From Prevotella sp. CAG:1320 (GTDB taxonomy: Bacteria; Bacteroidota; Bacteroidia; Bacteroidales; Bacteroidaceae), in assembly GCA_000435635.1 (NCBI GenBank), contig FR882119.1, positions 1 through 62,564 of the forward strand: 62,564 nucleotides of DNA, read 5' to 3'. A model generated the notes under the pieces. That model ran no database searches. It was not told where the DNA came from and worked only from the letters and a program-made list of their open reading frames with translations. Both the position numbers and the translations under genes were made by a program. Below are positions 34,563 through 44,327 of this stretch, in pieces. Numbering within the stretch: position 1 is the first letter of the stretch; the number at the start of each line of letters is the position of its first letter.

Positions 34563-35396
34563 ATGAGAAAATTGTTTTTTGTATTGTTCAATCTTTTAAC
34601 GCTGACAGTTATGGCACAGACCAAAGGACGTTTTGAGGCCTATGACCTCGGCAGCTGCAAGCTGCATGTTTATTACACAAATGACGTGATGGGAGACGCT
34701 AGCTACATCATCGAGGGCGAGGATTCGCTCGTGACCATGGAGCATCCCTTGTTCAAGGAAAACGTGGCGGAGTTCAACGACTACATTGAGAAGCAGGGCA
34801 AGCCCATCGAGAAAATCATCTCCGACTATCATGTAGGTGGCACTGGGCACCATGACCAAGTGATGGCGGAGGGCATGGAGGAGTTTTCCAAAGGCCCGGT
34901 CTATGGAGGCATGATGAAAGGCTTTCAGCAGACGTGGGGCGACACCATGACGGAGATGCCCTCGGGCGCGGTTGCCGAGGTGCCGTTTGGCACTACGCAG
35001 ACTTGGGCAGGCGTTACCTTTGAGTTCCGCCACGGTGCCTCGACCGACTTTCCCGCCGCCAGCATCTTGATAGCGGGTAAGGCCTACTATACCCATTGGG
35101 CTCCCGCCAAGGCGCACGTGAGCCATTTGCAAGTCTCTTCTCCCACCGCCATCGATGCGGAGATAGCCGAGGCAGAGCTTTCCTTGGCCTCAGGAGCAGA
35201 GTTTTTCCTTGGCGGACATGGCGGTGCGGCCCGTCGGGATGCCGTGGAGTTCAAGATAGGCTACTTGAAGAAGATGAAAGAATTGCTGGCCGCCAACCAG
35301 ACGACGCAGGCTTTCGTAGAGGCCATGAAGCAAGCTTATCCCGGTTTGCCCGGGGAGGCTGGCCTGGAGGAGTTGGCCAAGGCACTTTACAGATAG
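34563..35396 (+). CDS. Secreted metallo-beta-lactamase-fold protein
   Basis: A 277-residue exported protein (signal peptide to TVMAQ). The order of elements matches the metallo-beta-lactamase fold: an early strand-loop with SYIIEGEDSLVTMEHP, IISDYHVGGTGHHDQ where HxHxDH is normally found, a middle FGTTQTWAGVTFEFRHG, THWAPAKAHVSHLQ and GGHGG near the end. The first metal motif is present only in altered form (His-Val...His-His-Asp), so catalytic ability is uncertain. Substrate unknown. Divergent from an HxlR regulator; such pairs often respond to quinones or aldehydes. Confidence 0.65.
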   Translation: MRKLFFVLFNLLTLTVMAQTKGRFEAYDLGSCKLHVYYTNDVMGDASYIIEGEDSLVTMEHPLFKENVAEFNDYIEKQGKPIEKIISDYHVGGTGHHDQVMAEGMEEFSKGPVYGGMMKGFQQTWGDTMTEMPSGAVAEVPFGTTQTWAGVTFEFRHGASTDFPAASILIAGKAYYTHWAPAKAHVSHLQVSSPTAIDAEIAEAELSLASGAEFFLGGHGGAARRDAVEFKIGYLKKMKELLAANQTTQAFVEAMKQAYPGLPGEAGLEELAKALYR

Positions 35397-35423
35397 GCTT
35401 CCACCATCGGGAGAAAACGTTGA

Positions 35424-35456
35424 GGGCAGTATCACGAGTTGGTACTGCCTATTTTT
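35424..35456 (+). terminator. Terminator after the metallo-beta-lactamase-like gene
   Basis: GGCAGTA / TACTGCC stem followed by TATTTTTTG. The stem resembles the CAGTACC repeat family. Confidence 0.7.
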
Positions 35457-35490
35457 TGTACGTGAAGTCCGAGTTTTCCCACGGGAAGGC

Positions 35491-35521
35491 TTGTGTTTCT
35501 CGCGCTTTATCATTATCTTTG
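35491..35521 (+). promoter_or_regulatory. Promoter of the DNA glycosylase gene
   Basis: TTG (35491-35493), 20 nt, TATCTTTG (35514-35521). Confidence 0.65.
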
Positions 35522-35557
35522 TGGACTGTAATCATTCACTTGTCCACTTACAAGACT

Positions 35558-36157
35558 ATGAACGGCGAGACACATCCCCTGACACCTTTCTTGCCCCAAG
35601 GTGCCAAGGTGTTGATATTGGGCAGTTTCCCTCCGCCAAGAAAACGGTGGTGCATGGAGTTTTTCTATCCCAATTGGGCCAACGACTTCTGGCGAATATG
35701 GGGCTATATCGCCCAGGGAGACAAGGAATACTTTGTCGTGCCTGGCGAAAAACGTTTCGACAAGGAAAAGATCGTTGCCTTTTGCCAAGCGTATGGATTG
35801 GCTCTCTATGACACGGCGGAGGAAATCGTACGGCTGAAGGACAACGCTTCCGATAATTTCTTGCAGGTAATCCGTCCCACGGATATAGCCCGTCTGCTGG
35901 AGATGCTTCCAGAATGCCACGCTATTGTTGCCACGGGGCAGAAGTCTGCCGATACGTTGGCCTCCGTGCTAGGCTGCGCTCCGTTGGCGGTTGGCGAATG
36001 CGTGGAGACGCAATGCGCAGGCCGTGCCGTGAAAGTATGGCGTATGCCTTCCACCTCTCGTGCCTATCCCCGTTCCGTAGAGTGGAAGGCGGAGTATTAT
36101 AAGAGAATATTCTCGGACTTATATTCAACTCATTCACCACAAAACTCTCTCTTATGA
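35558..36157 (+). CDS. Uracil/hypoxanthine-type DNA glycosylase
   Basis: A 199-residue enzyme of the UDG superfamily, closest in pattern to bacterial DNA-deoxyinosine glycosylases. Motif 1 is VLILGSFPPPRKR; FYPNWANDFWRIWG is the Asn-Asp-Phe-Trp segment that binds the flipped base; the second loop may be WRMPSTSRAYP. It would remove deaminated bases from DNA. ATG 35558 lies 37 nt after a good promoter; longer in-frame starts overlap the preceding gene. Its stop overlaps the start of the GH115 gene by 4 nt (ATGA), an unexpected coupling of a repair gene to a glycan enzyme. Confidence 0.75.
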   Translation: MNGETHPLTPFLPQGAKVLILGSFPPPRKRWCMEFFYPNWANDFWRIWGYIAQGDKEYFVVPGEKRFDKEKIVAFCQAYGLALYDTAEEIVRLKDNASDNFLQVIRPTDIARLLEMLPECHAIVATGQKSADTLASVLGCAPLAVGECVETQCAGRAVKVWRMPSTSRAYPRSVEWKAEYYKRIFSDLYSTHSPQNSLL

Positions 36158-39114
36158 AACAATTCCTTTTTACCTTTTGCGCCTTTCTCATGGCGGGATA
36201 TGCCACTGCCAATGGTGAGCCAGTGAAGACGGACCTACTCAGCGGCACGCCGCAGTATGTTCGATATGAGCAGACGGCGAATTCGTTCTGTTTGGCGGCG
36301 GAGGGAAAAGCCGCCACTCTCTGTGTTTCTGACGCGGATTGGGAAGGAGTTATCCGTGCCGCGGGTGACTTGGTGAATGATATTCGCATGGTGTCTGGTG
36401 CCACGCCGCGGTTAGTTCAAGGAGATTCACCCGTTTCGCGATCGGTTATTGTCGGTACGGTAGGCCATAGTCCATTGATAGACAAAATGGTGGAAGAGGG
36501 GAGACTCGATGTCTCCGCCATCAAGGGCAAGTGGGAATCGTTCCTCATACAGACCGTAGACGACAATTTGGTGGTGGCGGGAAGCGACAAGCGCGGCACC
36601 ATCTACGCCATCTATGACATTTCCGAGAAGATAGGCGTGTCACCTTGGTATTGGTGGGCAGACGTGCCGGTGCGTAAGAGCCCTTCGCTATATGTTGCCG
36701 CGGGACGCTATGTGTAGCCTTCGCCGAAAGTGAAATATCGCGGCATTTTCATCAATGACGAGTGGCCTTCGTTTGGCGGATGGGCTTCTGGGAAGTTCGG
36801 AGGATTGAATTCCAAGATGTACGCCCACTTGTTTGAGCTTCTGTTGCGTCTGAAGGCCAACTATTTCTGGCCAGCCATGTGGGCTACCGCCTTCAACGAG
36901 GACGACCCGGAGAATCCCGCGCTGGCCGATAGATATGGTATTGTCATGGGAACTTCCCATCATGAGCCAATGATGCGTGCCCACAAGGAGTATACCAAGC
37001 GCCGTGAGGAAGTAGGCGCGTGGGACTATGCCACCAACAAGGAGAACCTGGACAAGTTCTTCCGCGAAGGACTGGAGCGCAACAAACGCTTCGACAACAT
37101 TGTCACCATAGGCATGCGCGGAGATGGCGACGTGGCCATGGGCAAGGGAGATGACGAGGAAAACATGCGGGTGTTGCGTGACGTGGTGGCGGGGCAACGC
37201 CAAATTATTGAGGAAGTTTATGGGAAAGACCCATCAGAGGTGCCGCAGCTTTGGGCTATCTTTACCGAGGTGCAACGCTATTATGATAAGGGCTTCACCA
37301 TACCTGATGATGTTCTTCTCCTTTTCTGCGACAACAACTGGGGCTATATCCGTCGCTGTGGTCCCCTGAAAGAGAAAAATCGCAAGGACGGAATGGGGCT
37401 TTATTACCATATCGACATGAACGGCGGGCCTTGCAATGACCGTTGGGTAAACACTTCTCCTATTCCTAAACTGCGTGAACAGTTCAATCTGGCTTACCAA
37501 ACAGGTATCGATGATTTGTGGATTGTTAATGTAGGCGACTTGAAACCGAAAGAGCTGCCCATAGATTTCATAATGCGATACGCCTGGAATCCCAATGCAA
37601 TCTCGGCCAATCAAGTGGATGAGTATACCCTTGAGTGGGCCGCGCAAAACTTCGGAGACGAGTTGGCGGAAGATGTGGCCGATATTGTCACGAAGTATCC
37701 CAAGTACAACTTGTGGCGCAAGGCTGAAGTGCAAACGCCAAATATCTTCAGCGTCGTCAACCACAAAGAGTCGGACAATGTGGAACGGCTATGGAAAGAC
37801 CTGGAGGAAAAAGCCGAGGCGGTGAAAGCCCGTGTTCCTGAGGAAGCGAGAGACGCTTATTTCCTGTTGGTGTATTATCCCGCCGTGGCCTCTTCTGGCA
37901 TTGCCCGAATCTATCTGGCTACGGGAAAGAACCATTTATACGCCCAACAGGGAAGACTCCTGGCCAATGATTACGCTCGGATGGCGGAAGCATTGTATGA
38001 AAGAGACCAACGGCTTACGCGTTATTACAATGATACGTTATCCAACGGCAAGTGGAAAAACATGATGTCTGATATTCATATCGGTTACACCATTTGGTCT
38101 ATGCCGGAAAAAGCGATACTGCCCGAACAAAGAATGGTTACCCCGCAAGATTCTCCCGCCATGGGAGTCTCCGCGGAAGGCAGTGAAGTTACGGAAAGAG
38201 AGGGCAAGCTGGAACTTCCCGTATTTGACTCGCTGCTTGGCCAGAGCTATTATGTCGACATCTTCAATAGAGGAAAGGGCGGCTTTGACTATGCGGTAAC
38301 CGCGTCAGAACCTTGGGTAAAGATTAGCCAAGCCAAAGGAACCGTGACAGAAGAAAGCCGAATCATGGTAAGCGTTGACTGGGAAGCCCTTCCGAAAGGA
38401 ACGCATGAAGCCCAGCTAACCATTAAAAGCGGAAAGGCAAGCGTGCCTGTTGCCCTGCGCGCTGTTAAGGAACAAGAGCCGGAGACAGATGGACCATACT
38501 TCGGTAACCTGAGCGGAAGCGAGTTCTCCATTCCCGCATACCTATATAACAAGAATGTATCGGGAAAGGATGCCACGTGGATTGTGTTGCCTGATTTAGG
38601 CAGGTCGGAGGCTTGCATGGGTATCTCGCCTGTCACGGCCGCCAGTGCCAGCCCCGCAGACGCACCCCGCTTGGAGTATCAAGTCTTGTTGCCCGATACG
38701 GGAACTGTTTCGCTGTGTCTTGGCATCTTGCCTGTTCAAGACGTTTATCCTGAGCGGGGATTGCGCCTCGCGGTAGGCTTGGATGAGGAAACGCCCCAAG
38801 TGCTTGACGCACGGCAAGGCTTCCATGATGAGTTTAAGGAATATACTTCGGAGAATCTGGCTAAGTCCCCCAACTTGAAACCATTGCCCCGGCAAGACGC
38901 CAGCGTCAAGCTCATAGGGAAGGGACAGCCTCGCCGAACGGAAGTGTTCGACAACCAGCGTTGGCTTACCGTGAAGCTGAACGTGAAAGAGGCGGGCGTG
39001 CACACCTTGAAAGTCTTCATGATAGACCCGGAAATCGTGCTTGAGCGCATTGTGGTCAATCCAGACAACCAACATCCGAGCTACTTCGGCGCTCCCGCGG
39101 TTAGACACGAATAG
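36154..39114 (+). pseudogene. GH115 alpha-glucuronidase interrupted by one in-frame TAG
   Basis: One 987-codon frame carries a complete GH115 protein except for TAG at codon 188 (36715-36717), between GRYV and PSPKVKYRGIF. GH115 enzymes remove (4-O-methyl-)glucuronic acid from xylan. The first part has a signal peptide (MKQFLFTFCAFLMAGYATA) and the domain that ends in EKIGVSPWYWWADVPV; after the stop follow FINDEWPSFGGWASGKFGG, LKANYFWPAMWATAF, GTSHHEPM, the helical region and the C-terminal GH115 domain. No frameshift or other stop is present. CAG (Gln) to TAG is the simplest origin. Either a fresh pseudogene or a gene read through; a GTG at 36730 could restart without the signal peptide. 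Confidence 0.85.
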
Positions 39115-39147
39115 GAAAACGGCTATTATCCTCTAGAGCGAAATAAA

Positions 39148-39192
39148 CGCCGGGGAACATCTTCCTGCGATAGGACTGTTCCCCGGCGGTTT
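39148..39192. terminator. Bidirectional terminator between GH115 and GH2 genes
   Basis: Perfect 12-bp stem CGCCGGGGAACA / TGTTCCCCGGCG with GTTTT on the plus side and an A-rich run on the other. Confidence 0.85.
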
Positions 39193-39249
39193 TCGTGTCA
39201 GCGATTCAGCATATTACCCTTCGTCAAGGCAGGTAATCGCTTTGGTGGC

Positions 39250-41823
39250 TCAGAGCTTTCTCACCTTTATGCCAGACAGGAAGGGCTTCCCTTTGACTGC
39301 GTCCAGTTTGATGGTGATGCTTCCTTCGGAAGCGCGGATGATGTACCGGCGCTTGAAGGCAGTGCGATAGCGTCCACCGTCAGCGGGAGAGAAATCGCTT
39401 TCCACTTGCTTCCCGCAGATGGATATATTGAAACGAGTCTCTCCAGAGACCATTTCCTCTTTGTTTTTTCCTAAGAGATTGGCGAGTTGGGCGGCGGGCC
39501 GGGTCACGTCTGCCATCAGCAATTCCACCTCGTAATCTCCTTTTGGAGCGGCAATTTGATAGGCAATCTCTCCTTCGCGCCAGGTTTGGTAAATGGGTCC
39601 ATCTATGGTATTCGTGATTTCAGAAGTGGTGCCGCGGGCTTTTCCGCCTATATAGCCCCAACTTCCAGGCTTATATGGCTGGTCGGGCAACCATGTCAAC
39701 TGGCTCACGGCAGAGGTGAAATAGCAGTTGCTGCCCACGTTGATGGCGAGTTCCTCTCCTTTCGCCAAGTCGGGCAGCTGCTGGAAACGGATGGACATTA
39801 CGTCTTCCACGGCTTTCCCCTCATAGATGCCTTTTGCCGTTAGAATGGAGTTTCCCTCGGGAAGTACAACGTTGAACACGGCGTGGCAATTGTCCACGGC
39901 CTGCCGTCCCGCGGATTTCCCGTTGACAAGCAATTCCACTTCGGGCAGGTTCGTGTATATCTTCACCATCTGGACAGCGTCAGCCTCCCCCGTCCTTACG
40001 TTCCAGTCGCGGCTGGCGATATGCAATACCGGGATGTCTTTCCGCCACATGGACTTGAAGTAGTATGCCACGTCTTTCGGGGTGCGGTCGTTATAGAACA
40101 AACCTTTGTTGTTGACTCTCGGCATAGACTCTTGCCGCCCCGCTACGTTAAAGTCAATGAAATTCCAGTAAGCGCATCCACTGATCCATTCTTTTTCCTC
40201 GATGAAGGGCAGATAATGCTTCACGTATGTTTGGTGATACTCTATGCTGAAGTCGAAGGCTTTCGCGTGGGTGGAATGTAGCCTGCGGTCACTTCCCGCT
40301 CCCCATTCGCTGATGATGATGGGGTGGTCGGGATAACGCCGGTGTTGGTCTTCACACCAGGCGTCGAAATCTTCCAGCTTGTCCACGTACCACCCTTGGT
40401 AGAGATTCCAGCCTGCCACGTCCTCCAGGTCCAATCCTATTTCATTGTAAAGGTTAGTCATATTGAAGGCCATGACACTTGCCCTGCTTGGGTCTTCTTC
40501 TTTCAAGGCTTTCTCCAGTCGTTGTGCCAGGGCTACCGTGCGCTCTTTGCATGCTGGCCATTCAGGGCTATTCACCTGGGGTGCCGTCAGGAGTATCTCG
40601 TTCATATATCCCCAGGCTATCACCGAGGGATGGTTATAATGCTGCCGAATCATCTCGCGCAGGTTGCGTTCACAATTGTCCGCGTACCCCGGCGTGTCAG
40701 GGACGATGTTGATAATGGGGATTTCTTCCCAGGCGAGCAGACCCAACTTGTCACACATTTCCAATAGGGCGTCATCTTGCGGAAAGTGCGAGACGCGAAT
40801 GAAATTACATCCCAAGTCCTTCATCAAGTGGATATCGCGGCGGTGTGCCTCGTCATCCAGCGCCACTCCTACGGGTGCTTGGTCTTGATGGCGGTTTACT
40901 CCGCGCAGCTTGTAGGGTTTCCCGTTGAGGCTGAAACCCTTGTTTCCGTCAAAGGAAAACCAGCGCAGTCCCACGTTGTGGTTTTTCTCGTCGAGCACTT
41001 CGTTGGTTTCCGGATTTATCAAGACAGTTCTTATCGTGTAGAGTTGTGGATTTTCCGGCGACCAAAGCATGGGCTCCGCTATTTTGCCAAATGTGTCATC
41101 AAAGCCGCGTGTCTCTCCCGCTTTGAGTCTCAGCTTCTGTTCTCGGGTCTGCAGAGGTTTCCCTGTGGGGTCGAAAAGCATGTTTCTCACCATGAGCGTG
41201 GCGTTGTCGTGAGCGTCATTGGTCACTTCGCCGCGAAGTCGCACCTTCGCGTATTTCTCGTTTACTTCGGGAGTGTTGACAAAAATGCCGTCAGACCCCA
41301 TGTTGTCCATGCGGAAATGTTGTTCGGGTGTAGATATCAACCACACGTCTCTGTAGATGCCACCCCAAAAAGTGAAGTCGGCCGAAATGGGAGTGATATC
41401 CTTGCGGCTGTTGTCCACGGTGATTTCGATGACATTCTATTTTTGGATGTAGGGCGTGATGTCGAAGATAAAGGCGGTATACCCACCTGCGTGGCTGCCT
41501 ATCTCCTTTCCGTTCATGCGAACTTCCGCCGCCTTGCTCGCCGCGTCTATCTTGAGATAGTAACGACGGTGGGGAATCACCTCAGGCAAGGTGAGCGTAC
41601 GGCGATATATGCCTTTTCCCTGGTAATAGTTCGGTTGTTGATAAGCGTCCAGGTTATACGTGTGCGGGAGATTTACCATTTTCCATTCCGTTTCCGTTGG
41701 CTTGCGGAATTCCCAGCTGTCGTTGATGGTTTTCATTTCCCGCTGTGCCTGCAATGTGCTGGCGGACATCACCGCTATTGCGGCCAATATCCATTTCTGG
41801 CGCAAAGCCTCATGTAGTTTCAT
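39250..41823 (-). pseudogene. GH2 glycoside hydrolase interrupted by one in-frame TAG
   Basis: A single 858-codon frame encodes a GH2 enzyme but has TAG as codon 129 (plus strand 41439-41437), between ITPYIQK and NVIEITVDNS. The first part has a signal peptide (cut near LQAQ) and most of the sugar-binding domain; after the stop follow the Ig-like domain (LWSPENPQLYTI), the catalytic barrel with acid/base Glu in WGYMNEI and nucleophile Glu in IISEWGAGSD, and a C-terminal malectin-like domain. A beta-galactosidase or beta-glucuronidase is likely. Everything else is intact. It faces the GH115 gene, which has the same kind of defect; together they look like a small xylan-degradation locus. Confidence 0.85.
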
Positions 41824-41953
41824 GTTCTAGGCTATTAATATATGATGTGTTTCCTTGTCAAGAAAGAAAGGTATGTATATAGATTCGAGTTTTTAAGTAC
41901 CTGCGGTTTTGCGCCCGCTTTCCTTTGTTGGGCACAATCGCGCGTTCGGTTTG

Positions 41954-41983
41954 CAAAGATACGAAATTCTAGGATAACTACAA
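41954..41983 (-). promoter_or_regulatory. Promoter of the interrupted GH2 gene
   Basis: Minus strand TTG (41983-41981), 19 nt, TATCTTTG (41961-41954), leaving a leader of about 125 nt. Confidence 0.7.
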
Positions 41984-42045
41984 GCGGATACAAGGTGAAA
42001 ATAGCGGAAATGCCCATTAACTTTCAGGCTTTTTACCCGCCTTTT

Positions 42046-42152
42046 GAAAATAACTTGTTTTGCCTTTCAATTTAACTTGTTTTGGTCAGCGAAATAACTT
42101 ATTTTCGTCGCCAAAATAACTTGTTTTGATTGGCGAAATAAGTTGTTTCGCG
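42046..42152. repeat. 22-nt-period array of AAAATAACTTATTTT-type palindromes
   Basis: Five units centred at 42052, 42074, 42096, 42118 and 42140, exactly 22 nt apart, lie in the 517-nt divergent gap between the GH2 and ABC-F genes. Confidence 0.85.
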
Positions 42153-42248
42153 ATGGAGCCCCGTAGCGCGAGGCCTGGAATTCAGAAATTCTGGTCTTTC
42201 CTTTCCTTGGCTTAAGATGTGTCCTTTACGAGAAAAAGGAGGTTATAT

Positions 42249-42279
42249 TTTGCCATTTCGAATATTTCCCGTACCTTTG
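42249..42279 (+). promoter_or_regulatory. Promoter of the ABC-F gene
   Basis: TTTG (42249-42252), 19 nt, TACCTTTG (42272-42279). Confidence 0.7.
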
Positions 42280-42340
42280 CATGAAATTTTTATCATGGCT
42301 CTTTGGCCGTGACCCTATTAGGTTTATTGCGTTATAAGGT

Positions 42341-44296
42341 ATGATTTCCGTTGAGGGATTGAAAGTCGAGTTTGGCGTGAAGCCTTTGTTCCATGACGTG
42401 AGTTTTGTGGTCAATGACCGCGACCGCATTGCCTTGGTGGGCAAAAACGGGGCGGGCAAGAGCACGATGCTCAAGATATTGTGCGGATTGCAGCAGCCCA
42501 CGGCGGGAACGGTAGCCGTGGCCAACGACACCACAGTGGGTTACCTGCCGCAGGTAATGAAATTGCAAGACGATACCACCGTGAGGGAAGAAACCCGCAA
42601 GGCTTTCTCCGATACCGTTCAACTGAAACAGCGCATAGACAGCCTGCAAGAGCAGTTGGCTACAAGAGAGGATTACGAGAGCGATGATTACGCCAGGTTG
42701 GTGGAAACCTTTACGCAAGAGCACGAGCGTTACTTGATGCTGGGAGGCGAGAATTACGAGGCGGAGATAGAACGCACGCTTATGGGTTTGGGTTTCCTTA
42801 GGGAAGATTTCGACCGTCCTACCAGGGAGTTCTCTGGGGGGTGGCGTATGCGTATTGAGTTGGCCAAGATTCTTTTGCGTCATCCTGATGTGCTGTTGCT
42901 GGACGAGCCTACTAACCACTTGGACATAGAGAGTATCCAGTGGTTGGAGCAATATTTGTCCCAGAGTGCCAACGCCGTAGTGTTGGTGAGCCACGACAGG
43001 GCTTTCATCAATCACGTTACCAATCGTACTTTGGAGATTACTTGCGGTAGGGTGGAGGACTATCGCGTGAAGTATGATGAATATGTGGTCTTGCGCGAGG
43101 AACGCAGGCAACAGCAGCTGCGCGCCTACGAGAACCAGCAAAAGGAAATAGCCGACGCGAAGGAGTTCATAGAGCGTTTCCGTTATAAACCTACCAAGGC
43201 CGTGCAGGTGCAGAGCCGCATCAAGCAGCTTGCCAAGATTGTGCCCATCGAAGTAGACGAGGTTGACAATTCCGCCATGCGCTTGAAGTTCCCCCCGTGC
43301 TTGCGCAGTGGCGACTATCCCGTGATATGCGATGAGGTAAGCAAATCTTATGGTGACCATGTCGTATTCAGCCATGTCTCCATGACCATTAAGCGGGGTG
43401 AGAAAGTGGCTTTCGTGGGTAAGAACGGAGAGGGAAAATCCACGTTGGTGAAGTGTATCATGGGCGAAATTCCTTTCACGGGAACCTTGAAGATAGGCCA
43501 TAACGTGCAGATAGGATATTTCGCCCAAAACCAAGCCCAGTTGTTGGATGAGAATCTCACTATCTTCCAAACGATTGACGAGGTGGCCACAGGCGACATC
43601 CGGCTGAAAATAAACGATCTTTTGGGTGCTTTCATGTTTGGAGGGGAGACCAGCGAGAAATTCGTCAAGGTGTTGAGTGGAGGCGAGCGCAGCAGGTTGG
43701 CCATGATTAAATTGCTGTTGCAACCTGTCAACCTCTTGATTCTCGATGAACCGACCAATCACCTGGACATGCAGTCCAAGGATGTGCTGAAAGAAGCCAT
43801 CAAGGCTTTTGACGGCACGGCCATCATCGTGAGCCACGACCGCGAGTTCCTTGACGGACTGGTGGAGAAGGTATATGAGTTTGGTGGCGGCAAGGTGAGA
43901 GAGCACTTGGGCGGCATCTATGATTACTTGCGCGCCCATCAGGCAGAGACGGTTCAAGAGGCTTTGGCTTCTTCCTCGCCCGTTACCCCCTCTCCGCAGG
44001 AGCCTGTTTCCGCTCCAAAAGCAGTGCTGGGCAAGCAAGACTACGCTGAGCGCAAGGAACAACAGAAGCGCGTGAGGCGAGCCGAGAATGCCGTGAAGGA
44101 CTGCGAGACGAAAATCGCTTCGCTGGAAAAACGGAAAAAAGAGCTGGACGATTTACTTTGCCAGCCAGCCCACGCATCCAATATGGAACTGGTAACGGAG
44201 TATACCTCGCTCATGAAAACGCTGGACGAAGAGAACGAACGGTGGATTACTCTCAGCGAGCGACTGGAGCAAATCAATGAAGAGAATAACATATAA
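42341..44296 (+). CDS. ABC-F family ATPase
   Basis: A 651-residue soluble protein with two ABC domains and no membrane segment. Walker A GKNGAGKST and GKNGEGKST; signatures FSGGWRMRIELAK and LSGGERSRLAMIK; Walker B LLLDEPTNHLD and LILDEPTNHLD; switch regions VLVSHDR and IIVSHDR. The linker between the domains (about residues 245-310, highly charged, FRYKPTKAVQVQSRIKQL) is the ribosome-contacting arm. A coiled-coil C-terminal extension (after 540) resembles Uup/YdiF. It acts on ribosomes or DNA-linked processes, not in transport; an antibiotic-protection role cannot be excluded. Its last 17 codons overlap an alternative start of the next gene. Confidence 0.92.
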   Translation: MISVEGLKVEFGVKPLFHDVSFVVNDRDRIALVGKNGAGKSTMLKILCGLQQPTAGTVAVANDTTVGYLPQVMKLQDDTTVREETRKAFSDTVQLKQRIDSLQEQLATREDYESDDYARLVETFTQEHERYLMLGGENYEAEIERTLMGLGFLREDFDRPTREFSGGWRMRIELAKILLRHPDVLLLDEPTNHLDIESIQWLEQYLSQSANAVVLVSHDRAFINHVTNRTLEITCGRVEDYRVKYDEYVVLREERRQQQLRAYENQQKEIADAKEFIERFRYKPTKAVQVQSRIKQLAKIVPIEVDEVDNSAMRLKFPPCLRSGDYPVICDEVSKSYGDHVVFSHVSMTIKRGEKVAFVGKNGEGKSTLVKCIMGEIPFTGTLKIGHNVQIGYFAQNQAQLLDENLTIFQTIDEVATGDIRLKINDLLGAFMFGGETSEKFVKVLSGGERSRLAMIKLLLQPVNLLILDEPTNHLDMQSKDVLKEAIKAFDGTAIIVSHDREFLDGLVEKVYEFGGGKVREHLGGIYDYLRAHQAETVQEALASSSPVTPSPQEPVSAPKAVLGKQDYAERKEQQKRVRRAENAVKDCETKIASLEKRKKELDDLLCQPAHASNMELVTEYTSLMKTLDEENERWITLSERLEQINEENNI

Positions 44297-44327
44297 TTAT
44301 ATAACAAAACTTTTAGAACAAGGAAAG

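Noticed and set aside
36154..41823. Genome-wide reassignment of TAG to an amino acid
   Set aside because: Many well-supported genes in the window end with TAG, for example nuoI, nuoK and the Oar-like receptor, with the next gene or terminator right behind.
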